Shown piece by piece: positions 12,438 to 20,535 of a stretch of DNA of 53,992 nt. Made by a program: the position numbers and the translations under genes. The notes under the pieces are model-generated. The model saw only the letters and a program-made list of their open reading frames with translations, had not been told where the DNA came from and made no database searches. Each line of letters opens with the position of its first letter. The first letter of the stretch is position 1. The stretch comes from Gammaproteobacteria bacterium (GTDB taxonomy: Bacteria > Pseudomonadota > Gammaproteobacteria > Pseudomonadales > Azotimanducaceae): contig JAPPGK010000075.1 in the NCBI GenBank assembly GCA_028821405.1, positions 1 to 53,992 on the forward strand, given 5' to 3'.

Positions 12438-13974
12438 GCGGGTCTCCGACAGGGGCCTCTTCCGGCTCCAAGTCCTCAAACCAGGGCGCACGGGCGGTCA
12501 TGATCAGCTCGGCGGCCCGTTCCTCGCCGACTTCGTCGTTGATGTCCATGAGATCCGCGATCGACAACTCGGCGAGGTCCTCCATGGTGACCACCCCCGC
12601 AGCCGCCAACTTGAAGGCCAACGGGTTGTCCATGCCTTTCATCTCCAACAGGTCGGCTGCCGGCGTACCCGGGGCGTCGCCCGAGATTTCCATTTCCAAG
12701 AGCGCGTCCCGCGCCCGGTTCCTCAAGTCATCGACGAGTTCGCGGTCGAAATCCTCGATGCTCGTCAACTCCTCGATCGGCACGTACGCGACTTCCTCGA
12801 CGTCCGTGAACCCTTCTTCGACCAGCACGGTCGCAACGTCCTCGTTGGCCTCCAGGACCTTCATGAAGTACTCGACGTAACCCCGGGACTCCTCCTCCTG
12901 TTTTCGGGCCGCCTCTTCTTCGTCCATCACCTTGAGGTTCCAGCCCGTCAACTCGGTGGCCAGGCGGACGTTCTGCCCGCCGCGTCCGATGGCCTGGGCG
13001 AGATTGTCCTCCTCCACCGCGATGGTCATCGTGTGCGAGTCCTCGTCCTTGAAGATGGACTTCACGTCGGCGGGCGACATCGCGTTGACGGCCAGGATCG
13101 CCGGGTCCTCGTCCCAGAGCACGACGTCGATCTTCTCGCCGGCCAGTTCGCCGGACACCGCCTGCACGCGGGACCCGCGCATGCCCACGCACGCGCCGAC
13201 GGCATCGATGCGGCCGTCGTTGGTCTTGACCGCGATCTTCGCCCGGGATCCGGGATCCCGGGCAGCGGCACGGATCTCGATCACGTCCTCGGCGATCTCC
13301 GGCACCTCGATCTTGAACAACTCGATCAGCACCTGCGAGGTGGTCCGGGTCAGCACCAGCTGCGGGCTGCGTTGATCGGGCCGGACATCGACAAGGAGCG
13401 CACGAATCCGGTCGCCGATCCGGAAGCTGTCCCGGGGGATCAGGTTCTCGCGGGTGAGAATGGCTTCCGCGTTATTCCCCAGATCCACGATGACGCTGTC
13501 CCGGGAAGTCTTCTTGACGCTGCCGCTGACCAACTCGCCGACGCGCGGTTCGTACATGGCGATGACCCGCGCCCGTTCGGCTTCCCGCACCTTCTGCACG
13601 ATGACCTGTTTGGCGGTCTGCGCGGCGATGCGGCCGAACTCCACCGACTCGACGGGGATCCGGTAGAAGTCGCCGATGGCGAGCGTTGGATCCTTCTCCG
13701 CAGCTTCTTCAGGGGTCAACTCCGCATCGGGATTCGGCTCCTCGCCTTCCTCGAGTTCCCGTTGTGGATCGATGACCTCCCACACCCGGAACGTGTCGTA
13801 GTGGCCGGACTCGCGGTCGATGCTGACGGCGAACCTGGCGTTCTCGCGGTATTTCTTCTGGGTCGCCGTTGCCAGCGCTTGCTCGATGGCCTCGAAGATG
13901 ACGTCCTTCGAGACGCCCTTCTCGTGGGAGACGGACTCCACGACCATCAGGACTTCTTTGTTCATCTCCGCCAT
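12430..13974 (-). CDS. nusA: Transcription termination/antitermination factor NusA
   Basis: RNA polymerase-associated factor that modulates pausing, Rho-dependent termination and antitermination. Domain order: N-terminal RNAP-binding domain (1-130), S1 (about 135-200; [20 protein letters not shown]), KH1/KH2 (about 205-350; [20 protein letters not shown] and [11 protein letters not shown]), and two acidic helix-hairpin-helix repeats (about 365-500). The two acidic repeats and 514-residue length match the gammaproteobacterial form. ATG 13974 has GGGGAA upstream; ATG 13965 ([11 protein letters not shown]) is a reasonable alternative. It sits between rimP and infB in the conserved operon. Confidence 0.97.
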   Translation of the reverse strand: MAEMNKEVLMVVESVSHEKGVSKDVIFEAIEQALATATQKKYRENARFAVSIDRESGHYDTFRVWEVIDPQRELEEGEEPNPDAELTPEEAAEKDPTLAIGDFYRIPVESVEFGRIAAQTAKQVIVQKVREAERARVIAMYEPRVGELVSGSVKKTSRDSVIVDLGNNAEAILTRENLIPRDSFRIGDRIRALLVDVRPDQRSPQLVLTRTTSQVLIELFKIEVPEIAEDVIEIRAAARDPGSRAKIAVKTNDGRIDAVGACVGMRGSRVQAVSGELAGEKIDVVLWDEDPAILAVNAMSPADVKSIFKDEDSHTMTIAVEEDNLAQAIGRGGQNVRLATELTGWNLKVMDEEEAARKQEEESRGYVEYFMKVLEANEDVATVLVEEGFTDVEEVAYVPIEELTSIEDFDRELVDDLRNRARDALLEMEISGDAPGTPAADLLEMKGMDNPLAFKLAAAGVVTMEDLAELSIADLMDINDEVGEERAAELIMTARAPWFEDLEPEEAPVGDPHG

Positions 13975-13997
13975 CGCGATTCCCCCAGCTCAACTCG

Positions 13998-14471
13998 TCA
14001 TGCGCTTAAGAAGGACACGGCTTCGGGGACGAGCCGAGTGCGTTGAATCTGTTCGAATGGCAGCACGATCTCGTGGTCTTCGACCTCCACCACCACGTCG
14101 TCGCCTTCGATGCCTGCCAAGCGCCCGGCGAACCGCCGCCGCCCGTCGAAGGGGAATGCCAAGCGGATGTCCACCCGCTCGCCGACGTTGGCGAGATACT
14201 GTTCGCGCCGGAACAGCACCCGGTCGATGCCCGGCGAGGACACCTCCAGCCGGTACGAGTGCACGATCGGATCCTCGACATCCAACAGTGCGCTGACCTG
14301 CCGGCTCACCCGTTCGCAGTCGTCGATGCCGATGCCCTCCGGCGACTCGATGTAGAGTTTCAAGGTCGAGTTGCGGCCCCGGGGTCGGTACTCGATCCCC
14401 CAGATCTCGCAGCCGAGCGCACGCACCGTCGGCGTCAACAGCGCTTCAAGTTCCCGTTCCTTCCGCGTCAT
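13998..14471 (-). CDS. rimP: Ribosome maturation factor RimP
   Basis: Assembly factor for the 30S subunit, acting early in S12-region maturation. Typical segments are LEALLTPTVRALGCEIWGIE at the N-terminus, STLKLYIESPEGIGIDDCE, LEVSSPGIDRVL and a C-terminal SH3-like barrel (VDIRLAFPFDGRRRFAGRL). The start is ambiguous: GTG 14501 adds ten residues but has no Shine-Dalgarno. ATG 14471 (157 residues) has GAGG close by and fits the family length, so I prefer it. It is the first protein gene of the nusA operon, downstream of tRNA-fMet, as metY-rimP in E. coli. Confidence 0.93.
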   Translation of the reverse strand: MTRKERELEALLTPTVRALGCEIWGIEYRPRGRNSTLKLYIESPEGIGIDDCERVSRQVSALLDVEDPIVHSYRLEVSSPGIDRVLFRREQYLANVGERVDIRLAFPFDGRRRFAGRLAGIEGDDVVVEVEDHEIVLPFEQIQRTRLVPEAVSFLSA

Positions 14472-14523
14472 GGCCTCGAGCCCGCGCAGCTCCTCTATCA
14501 CTCACACACAAACACTCACACAC

Positions 14524-14546
14524 AAAAAATGGGCAGCAATGCCCAT
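14524..14546 (-). terminator. Rho-independent terminator after tRNA-fMet, ahead of rimP
   Basis: On the minus strand ATGGGC pairs with GCCCAT around a 6-nt loop and is followed by a run of Ts (plus-strand As at 14524-14529). It lies between tRNA-fMet and rimP, where E. coli also has terminators after metY. Read-through or antitermination would be needed for the tRNA promoter to drive rimP-nusA-infB. Confidence 0.75.
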
Positions 14547-14664
14547 CCGAAACCGATCAGGCACGCCCCATCTCGCTGACGCGGCGTGCGTATACCGTCA
14601 TTGCCCGGTCATTCGCACCGGGTCATGTCACGGTGCCGCCCTTGTGCGGCACCGCCACCATGCT

Positions 14665-14741
<77 letters not shown>

Positions 14742-14753
14742 TCAGGTCGCGGG

Positions 14754-14782
14754 ATTATAGGTAGGCGTTAAAGTGACAGCAA
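14754..14782 (-). promoter_or_regulatory. Sigma-70 promoter for tRNA-fMet
   Basis: On the minus strand a perfect -10 TATAAT (14759-14754) lies 17 bp from a -35 TTGCTG (14782-14777). Transcription would start about 6-8 nt downstream, just before the tRNA 5' end at 14741. The -35 matches consensus only at TTG; the -10 and spacing are ideal. A stable-RNA promoter fits the position. Confidence 0.75.
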
Positions 14783-14927
14783 GTGCCCCGCCTGGCCTCG
14801 GGTGCATGGCGAGGAGACGCCCAGGGACGCGCTTGCCGCCTCCCGCGTCGGTGCTCGCCGCACCCAACCAAGACACCCCACTTCGCCTCCGAGAGGCGCC
14901 ACCCCAGCGGGCCGTCCGGTCGCTGGC

Positions 14928-16310
14928 TCACGGACCGGCAACCGGCGCCTCCATCGAAAACGAGTAGACGGTTGCCTTGCGGAACGTGAACTCAAGGCGG
15001 CACTTCGTCTCGGTCGCGATTGGCGCACGATGGTCCAACCACTCCACGATCCCGTCCGAGACGGTACTCGCCATCGGCCGGCTCGCGGCCAACACCTGCC
15101 TGTCCGGTCCCAAGACCCGGACGACGACCTCACCCCCGGGTGCAATGTCCGCGGATACCCGAAGCGTCCCGGCCTCCCAATGGACCGGCGTGGTCGTCAG
15201 CGTGGCCAGGACCGTCGCATCCGACGCCTTGTAGCCCGCGAACCCGTCCGCTCGCAGGGTGGCAAGACAGAGATACCCGTTTCGCCAGCTCGTGTGCAAA
15301 CCGTCGCTTGCGCCGTAGTAAAGGCGGACCTCGTTGTCGAGGAAGACCGGACATGCCGCCGGATAGACACAACCCCAGTCATAGTCGCCCGCCTCGCCGC
15401 CATTCGTTATGAACGGCGTCCCGGGGAGAACGCGATGCCAGGTGCTTGTGTCCGGACTCCATGTGAGTTCCGTCCAGACCCGATCCGCGTTCTGGTCATG
15501 AATGGCGACGAGGCCGATGTACACCCCGCCGTGGTAGAACGCGGGCATCGCGTAGGTCTGATGGTTCGGATCCAATCCCTCCAACGCAATGCGGGTCGAT
15601 TCCCAATCCAGGAAGTCGACGCTTGATGTCCGTGCAACCTGACGGCCGAATGGCTTGCCCCATTGGCGGGTGATTCCCACGTACCTTCCAAGCGTCGGCG
15701 CCCAGAAGGCGTTGTTGTGCGTATCTCCCGCGCTGTTCGCCTCGGGACACGCAATCGGCGACGCCCAATGGACGCCGTCGGCCGAGAACGCCACGGAGAG
15801 GATCTCGCTCTTCAGGAACGCCTTGTAGCGACGCGCCGGATCCGGGTCCCGCAGGTCCTTCAATACCCCCGCCCCATGCGGTCCCGCCCGAAGCTTCCGG
15901 GTGTCGCCGCCGCCCCGCCACAGAATGTTGTTGGCTCTGCTCCCCTCGTATTCGACAAGCCCCAATTCGGGCTTGACCCAGGTCAAGCCGTCTACCGAGG
16001 TGGCATAGCAGATCGCCATTTCCCGGTCCCCCGGCGCACGGTATCTCGCCGCTTGGCGCTGTTGAAGGCTCATTCCCATCGACGAGTGGTCGACGATGAA
16101 CGGGCTGTACCAGCACTTGTACAACCGCTCCTCGTCGTCGTAGATCACGTTGGCGTAGAGGTTGTCGAAGCGCATCTCCCACGGCTTGTCCTCGCCAAAC
16201 AGGGGATTGCCGGCGTGTTTCTCGACGGTGCCGAGCGCAAGTTCGGCGTTGTGCGCATCCTCAACGACACGCGTGTCAAGGAGGAGATGTCGCCGATGCG
16301 CTGAATCCAT
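14928..16310 (-). CDS. GH32/GH43-like five-bladed propeller glycosidase-type protein
   Basis: A 460-residue protein of the beta-fructosidase/GH43-like superfamily often seen in planctomycete and marine bacterial genomes. Support is the repeated propeller-type strands: NLYANVIYDDEERLYKCWY, MAICYATSVDGLTWVKPELG, SVAFSADGVHWASPI, ELTWSPDTSTWHRV and EVRLYYGASDGLHTSWR. A C-terminal beta-sandwich domain (about residues 370-450) follows. No signal peptide is visible, so it may act in the cytoplasm. I could not assign the catalytic triad or a substrate, so the enzymatic role is only inferred from the fold. ATG 16310 is used; GTG 16313 precedes it. It sits between tRNA-Leu and tRNA-fMet, interrupting a conserved housekeeping order, which points to insertion of cargo. 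The gap 16314-16510 holds no gene. Confidence 0.72.
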   Translation of the reverse strand: MDSAHRRHLLLDTRVVEDAHNAELALGTVEKHAGNPLFGEDKPWEMRFDNLYANVIYDDEERLYKCWYSPFIVDHSSMGMSLQQRQAARYRAPGDREMAICYATSVDGLTWVKPELGLVEYEGSRANNILWRGGGDTRKLRAGPHGAGVLKDLRDPDPARRYKAFLKSEILSVAFSADGVHWASPIACPEANSAGDTHNNAFWAPTLGRYVGITRQWGKPFGRQVARTSSVDFLDWESTRIALEGLDPNHQTYAMPAFYHGGVYIGLVAIHDQNADRVWTELTWSPDTSTWHRVLPGTPFITNGGEAGDYDWGCVYPAACPVFLDNEVRLYYGASDGLHTSWRNGYLCLATLRADGFAGYKASDATVLATLTTTPVHWEAGTLRVSADIAPGGEVVVRVLGPDRQVLAASRPMASTVSDGIVEWLDHRAPIATETKCRLEFTFRKATVYSFSMEAPVAGP

Positions 16311-16391
16311 CACCCGAACCCTTGCCTATGGAGGGATCGTGTCCGGCGTCGAACGACTCGGCGTGTCAAGACCGACGTGGACGAAAGCGCC

Positions 16392-16472
16392 GTAGGGGCG
16401 GCGTTCGTACCCCGTCCGAGCCGACAGATCCGCGCCGGGCGTTTCTCGGGAGTTCGCAAGGGCCGCCCCAAC
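16392..16472. repeat. Diverged GTAGGGG-type short dispersed repeat (tentative)
   Basis: An 81-bp stretch begins GTAGGGGCGG and ends CCGCCCCAAC, so its two ends are nearly inverted. Read from the right end on the minus strand, the first 26 bases match about 19 of 26 positions of the better copy at 45249-45327. It is in the gap between tRNA-Leu and the propeller gene. The similarity is partial and may be coincidental GC-rich sequence. Confidence 0.35.
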
Positions 16473-16510
16473 GGGCTGTTCCATTGCGAGGTCCAACGTC
16501 AAGAAAAGAG

Positions 16511-16598
16511 TGGTGCCGAAGAGAGGACTCGAACCTCCACGGACGCAAGTCCACTGCCCCCTCAAGGCAGCGTGTCTACCAATTCCACCACTTCGGCA
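16511..16598 (-). tRNA. tRNA-Leu (GAG)
   Basis: An 88-nt class II tRNA with an acceptor stem TGCCGAAG / CTTCGGCA, encoded CCA and a long variable arm. The anticodon loop CTTGAGG gives anticodon GAG, decoding CTC/CTT leucine codons. It follows secG by 27 bp on the same strand, the same secG-tRNA-Leu order as in E. coli, so it is probably co-transcribed and processed. Confidence 0.96.
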
Positions 16599-16625
16599 GT
16601 CCCGCCGTCGGAAGCGGGATGCGGA

Positions 16626-16985
16626 TTATACATCGGGGAGGTCGGATTCCGGGTCGGACGCCGGCGCCGGCGGCAATCCCTCGTCGTCGAGGGGCGTCTC
16701 CAAGTCCCCGAACCCGGACAGGCCCTCGCTGCGCATGTCGGTGGCGATTTCCTTGGCCGTATACGCCAAACCGAAGGCAATCACGAAGAATCCGATCGCC
16801 AGGTACACCGTCATCTTCGTGAGGAAGCTGGTGGATCCGGCGCTGCCGAACATCGTGTTCGCGCTGCCCGAACCGAACGCGGCGCCCACGTCGGCACCCT
16901 TGCCCTGCTGCAGGAGCACGATGGCAGCCAACGCCACGGCGTCGATGAGCAACAGAATCAACAGGACCGTTTGCAGCGTTTGCAT
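16626..16985 (-). CDS. secG: Preprotein translocase subunit SecG
   Basis: Small inner-membrane component of SecYEG that stimulates protein export. The 119-residue product has two hydrophobic segments (about residues 2-22 and 57-78) separated by the conserved loop QQGKGADVGAAFGSGSANTM, with an FGSAGSTSFLTK segment before the second helix. The acidic, proline-rich tail (about 90-119) is longer than the core. ATG 16985 is chosen because AAGGAGG lies 7 nt upstream; an open frame to 17027 is probably not translated. It is separated from tpiA by the cargo island at 17193-23383. Confidence 0.96.
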   Translation of the reverse strand: MQTLQTVLLILLLIDAVALAAIVLLQQGKGADVGAAFGSGSANTMFGSAGSTSFLTKMTVYLAIGFFVIAFGLAYTAKEIATDMRSEGLSGFGDLETPLDDEGLPPAPASDPESDLPDV

Positions 16986-17192
16986 CGTTGGCCTCCTTCG
17001 GTACGCTTGACAACCGGCACGGCTCAAGCATGCCTAACCCGACTCCTCAAGCGGAGTGTCGCGGGGCGGGGCAGCATATCCCGGAGAACTCTGCGGCGTC
17101 CAGCGCGGCAATGACCGCGTCAACGCAATTTCAGAGATCGCCGCTTGGATGATGTGGGATTCAGCACGTCGATCTGCTGTAGCGCGTGTCGC

Positions 17193-18623
17193 CTAGAACG
17201 GCTCATGCTCGGGCCCGGGAACGTTGACCTGGGGGAAGTGCCGGGCCAACCGGGTCATCACCTCACGGTGTTCATCCTCGACGGGTGCCGCGGCAAGATT
17301 GGTCCACTCGTTCGGGTCCGCGTCGTGGTCGTAGAGCTCTTCGGTCCCGTCGTGATAGCGGATGTACCGCCAGCGTTCGGTGCGCAACGAGTGATTCTGA
17401 AAACCGTAGGTGCTGACCACCGGCCGCGGCCAGTCTAGATCCGGCTCGCGCAGCAACGGGACGATGGATTGACCATCCATTCCGTCGCGCGGCTCGAGAC
17501 CTGCGAGTTCGATCAGTGTTGGATACAGGTCAAGCAAGCCAACGACGCGATCACTGCGCGAATCGCGGCCAAACCCGGGCACCGAGATCACCAGCGTTGT
17601 TCGGAGGCCGTCCTCCCACAGCGTGTGCTTGCGCCAGTGCTCCTTCTGCCCGAGATGGTAGCCATGATCACCCCAGAGCACGACGATCGTATTGTCGGCG
17701 TGGGGTGAGTGTGCCAGTGCATCGAGAACTTTCCCGACTTGCGCATCGGCAAACGTGATGCTCGCGAGGTAGCCCTGCACGGCCGGGCGCCACTGGTTGT
17801 AGCGAAGCACGTTGGCATGGTCGCCGCCTTCCGCCGCGTGGTTCCGGTCATTCGAAATGTCCAACACCTCCGCCGCAAGCCTGCGGCCGAACGGCGGTAT
17901 GTCGGCCAGGTCATTCTCGATCACCGTCGGCAGCACCACCGATTCCAGGGGGTGCATCTCGAAGTACCGTTGAGGAACGTTCCAGGGCAAATGCGGCCGG
18001 TATGTGCCATAGGCTAGAAAGAACGGTTTGTCGTGCTGAACTTCGAGCTCGGCGATGATGCGGTCGGCAATCTTTGCGTCAAGCATCGTGCCAACATCGG
18101 AAGACGACGGTCCCCAAGGGTCCCACATGCCTGTCTGCTGACCCTTCTTTGGCTTTTCCTTGGGCGCTTCCCCTTCGAGCCATTTCGCCTTCGCGTCGGT
18201 CAGGAAGAATTCGTCCCAGGCTTCCTCGTCTCCCGGCCCAGCGTGAAAGATCTTCCCGCCTCCCTTGACGCTATAACCGTTCTGGCGGAAGTACTGCGGC
18301 AGCGTGACCGCATCCGGTAGCTGCTCGCGAAGTCTCTCGTGGTTGCCGTAGACACCTGAGCGCGCCGGCATGACGCCCGTCAGCAGACTGACTCGTGACG
18401 GATTGCACAGTGGCGCCGCTGCGTAGGCGCGAGAGAACGTCACTCCCCGACCGGCAAGACGGTCGATGTTCGGGGTCAAGGTCCCCGGATGCCCATCGAG
18501 ATGCCCAACCCAGTGATTCAGGTCATCGACCGCAATGAACAGGACGTTTGGCCGTTCCTGCGCCAGCGAGGCTCCGACGTTGAACAGCGCCGAAACGAGC
18601 AGAAAGCGAGCGGCAGGGTTCAT
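17193..18623 (-). CDS. Secreted type I sulfatase, iduronate-2-sulfatase-like
   Basis: Predicted to hydrolyse sulfate esters, probably on polysaccharides, in the periplasm or outside. A signal peptide is evident (hydrophobic residues 5-20, cleavage after ...ASLAQ). The formylglycine motif is CNPSRVSLLTG, with the Cys that FGE or anSME must convert. The metal-binding VDD near the N-terminus and the WGDHGYHLGQKEHW segment agree with the S1 sulfatase family. The opening resembles iduronate-2-sulfatase-type members, but substrate cannot be fixed. At 476 residues it is full length. Its ATG overlaps the stop of the upstream GH127-like gene (ATGA), so the two are probably co-translated. No maturation enzyme gene is in the window. 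Confidence 0.9.
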   Translation of the reverse strand: MNPAARFLLVSALFNVGASLAQERPNVLFIAVDDLNHWVGHLDGHPGTLTPNIDRLAGRGVTFSRAYAAAPLCNPSRVSLLTGVMPARSGVYGNHERLREQLPDAVTLPQYFRQNGYSVKGGGKIFHAGPGDEEAWDEFFLTDAKAKWLEGEAPKEKPKKGQQTGMWDPWGPSSSDVGTMLDAKIADRIIAELEVQHDKPFFLAYGTYRPHLPWNVPQRYFEMHPLESVVLPTVIENDLADIPPFGRRLAAEVLDISNDRNHAAEGGDHANVLRYNQWRPAVQGYLASITFADAQVGKVLDALAHSPHADNTIVVLWGDHGYHLGQKEHWRKHTLWEDGLRTTLVISVPGFGRDSRSDRVVGLLDLYPTLIELAGLEPRDGMDGQSIVPLLREPDLDWPRPVVSTYGFQNHSLRTERWRYIRYHDGTEELYDHDADPNEWTNLAAAPVEDEHREVMTRLARHFPQVNVPGPEHEPF

Positions 18624-20419
18624 GTGGGGTCGATCACCTCGACGTCTTCATGGAGCACCGCGTATTCCTCCTTGTTCTGGCCCGCATCCGCAAAGGTCAC
18701 TAGGCGGAACTCCTTCTCTATGCCGTGCTGTTCGACGACTTGCGTATAGGGAGTGTCGCCCCACCACGACTCCGGCATACCGTTTTCTTCTATGGCCGTA
18801 TCCGTGGCGAGAACCTGCGGCCCTCTTACGAAGGCAACCGAGTTTCCGGTTTTGTCGCCGTCCGGAACCTGACGAGTCTGGAGGGGGATCTTCACGCGTA
18901 GCTTGTCGCCCGGCGACCAGAGACGCTCAATCTCGATCAGACGACTGTCCGAACGGCCGTAGGTCACGCTGCCAATCGTCGCTTCGAACCCCGCTGCCCA
19001 AGGAGGTACGCGCAAGACGACCGCAAACCGGGCCGCCTGTTCCAAGTCCACTGCAACCTCCAAGTCGCCTGTTCGGGGATAGTCCCCACCGACATGCAGT
19101 GTGACCTTCCCACGGTCGCTGCCGCTTGTGTAGTGCAGCACGTGCTTGCCCGGAATGTATTGCAGCAGCGCCGGCTTGCCGTTCAAGACGCCCGACGCGA
19201 AGGTCGGAATCAACGCGATGCCGCGGGGAATACTGCTCGAGCAGCAGGAGATCGGGGGATCGAGCTTGGCGTCGTGACCGTTGTAGTGCTTGCGCCCGAC
19301 GAGCGGCACGAAGTAGGTCACTTCACCGGTACGAGGCGACTGCGCGGCGAGGAGGGCATTGTAGGTGGTGCGCTCGAGTTCGTCGGCGTAGCGCACCTCG
19401 CCGGTCAGTTCGAGAAGGTGGCGGGTTAGCTGCAACCAAGTCACGGTGACGCAGCCTTCTCCCGCCGCCTGGCCGGACGGGAGCCTGTGATCCGGCGTGA
19501 AATGCTCGTGGTAGCTGGCGGTCCCCGTTATGTAGAGACGCTTCGTTGCGATGTCGTTCCATGCATTCGTGCAGGCCGTGAGGTAGCGCTCGTCGGGATC
19601 GACACGGTACAACTCGAGCAACCCCACCAAGTTCGACAGCATCTCGTAGGCTTTCCGGTTGGCTGTCCGGTAGACGTTTCCATGCTCGAGCAGACTGGTG
19701 AGAAGCCGGCAGCCGTCCTCGTTCATCCAGGTTTCCGGATTGTTCTCGTCCTCCCACGCCTCGATGATCGCGTGACAGAACTCGAGGTGGCGTGGCTCGC
19801 CGGTCAGCCGGTACAGGATTGCAATGGGCTCAAGTACGCTGGTCGCCGCCATGCCCTGGTGGGCGCTGGCAAGGCGCATGCTTCTCTTGCCTACAACGAA
19901 TATCTCGTACATCAGGTCCGCTGCACGCATGCCCGCCTCAAGCGATGGCCCATGGCCCGTGGCGCGGTAGTACGCGAGCAATCCAATGAGTACGTACTTG
20001 TGCGTCCAGACGTCCCAGACCGGGCCGTCCCAGCCTGTCCCGTCTCCTTGGCCGAATTGGTCGCTTTCCTTGTACGTGCCCAGATAGCCATTGGGAAGTT
20101 GGGTGCCGATCAGGGTGCTGACGGCAGAGTCCATGCGCGCCTTGAGTCGATCATCCCCGGTGAATAGCCAAGCGTGGGTTGCCGCGTGCAGGAACTTCCC
20201 CACGTGCTCCCCGGCCCACCATTGCTTGCCCGGCCGGTTGACGAACGGCTCGAGGATCATCGGCAGATCCACCGTGAGTAGACGTTTCTCGACGTTGATT
20301 GCCATGCGGTCCGCGATCCACCCGTCGTACCGGATACCCGACAATTCGGCCGGCTCGAACGAAATCTCGACCTCTGTTCGGACAGCGAATCTCACTCGAC
20401 GCTTCCCTTGGCAGCCCAT
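18620..20419 (-). CDS. GH127/DUF1680-family glycosidase (beta-L-arabinofuranosidase-like)
   Basis: A 599-residue protein with an (alpha/alpha)6 barrel region (about 50-380) and a C-terminal beta-sandwich, as in DUF1680. Characterised GH127 enzymes coordinate Zn with a Glu-x-Cys and a Cys-Cys pair, one of which is the nucleophile. Here GEGCVTVTWLQLTRHL supplies E-x-C and PPISCCSSSIPRG supplies Cys-Cys, so the catalytic set looks intact. It could remove beta-L-arabinofuranose or a related sugar. No signal peptide is visible, so the sugar may be imported after desulfation outside. It is coupled to the sulfatase downstream and divergent from a second sulfatase (116-bp gap). No clear Shine-Dalgarno precedes ATG 20419. 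Confidence 0.85.
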   Translation of the reverse strand: MGCQGKRRVRFAVRTEVEISFEPAELSGIRYDGWIADRMAINVEKRLLTVDLPMILEPFVNRPGKQWWAGEHVGKFLHAATHAWLFTGDDRLKARMDSAVSTLIGTQLPNGYLGTYKESDQFGQGDGTGWDGPVWDVWTHKYVLIGLLAYYRATGHGPSLEAGMRAADLMYEIFVVGKRSMRLASAHQGMAATSVLEPIAILYRLTGEPRHLEFCHAIIEAWEDENNPETWMNEDGCRLLTSLLEHGNVYRTANRKAYEMLSNLVGLLELYRVDPDERYLTACTNAWNDIATKRLYITGTASYHEHFTPDHRLPSGQAAGEGCVTVTWLQLTRHLLELTGEVRYADELERTTYNALLAAQSPRTGEVTYFVPLVGRKHYNGHDAKLDPPISCCSSSIPRGIALIPTFASGVLNGKPALLQYIPGKHVLHYTSGSDRGKVTLHVGGDYPRTGDLEVAVDLEQAARFAVVLRVPPWAAGFEATIGSVTYGRSDSRLIEIERLWSPGDKLRVKIPLQTRQVPDGDKTGNSVAFVRGPQVLATDTAIEENGMPESWWGDTPYTQVVEQHGIEKEFRLVTFADAGQNKEEYAVLHEDVEVIDPT

Positions 20420-20535
20420 TCACGCCCAGCGCAAGTTGATCGTCACTTCCGGTGCCTCGTCAAGCGCAAACGCATTCCCATTACCGGGTGCCGCAATGCT
20501 AGAGTCCTCAACAATAGCCTCTAGGGAGTCAATCC

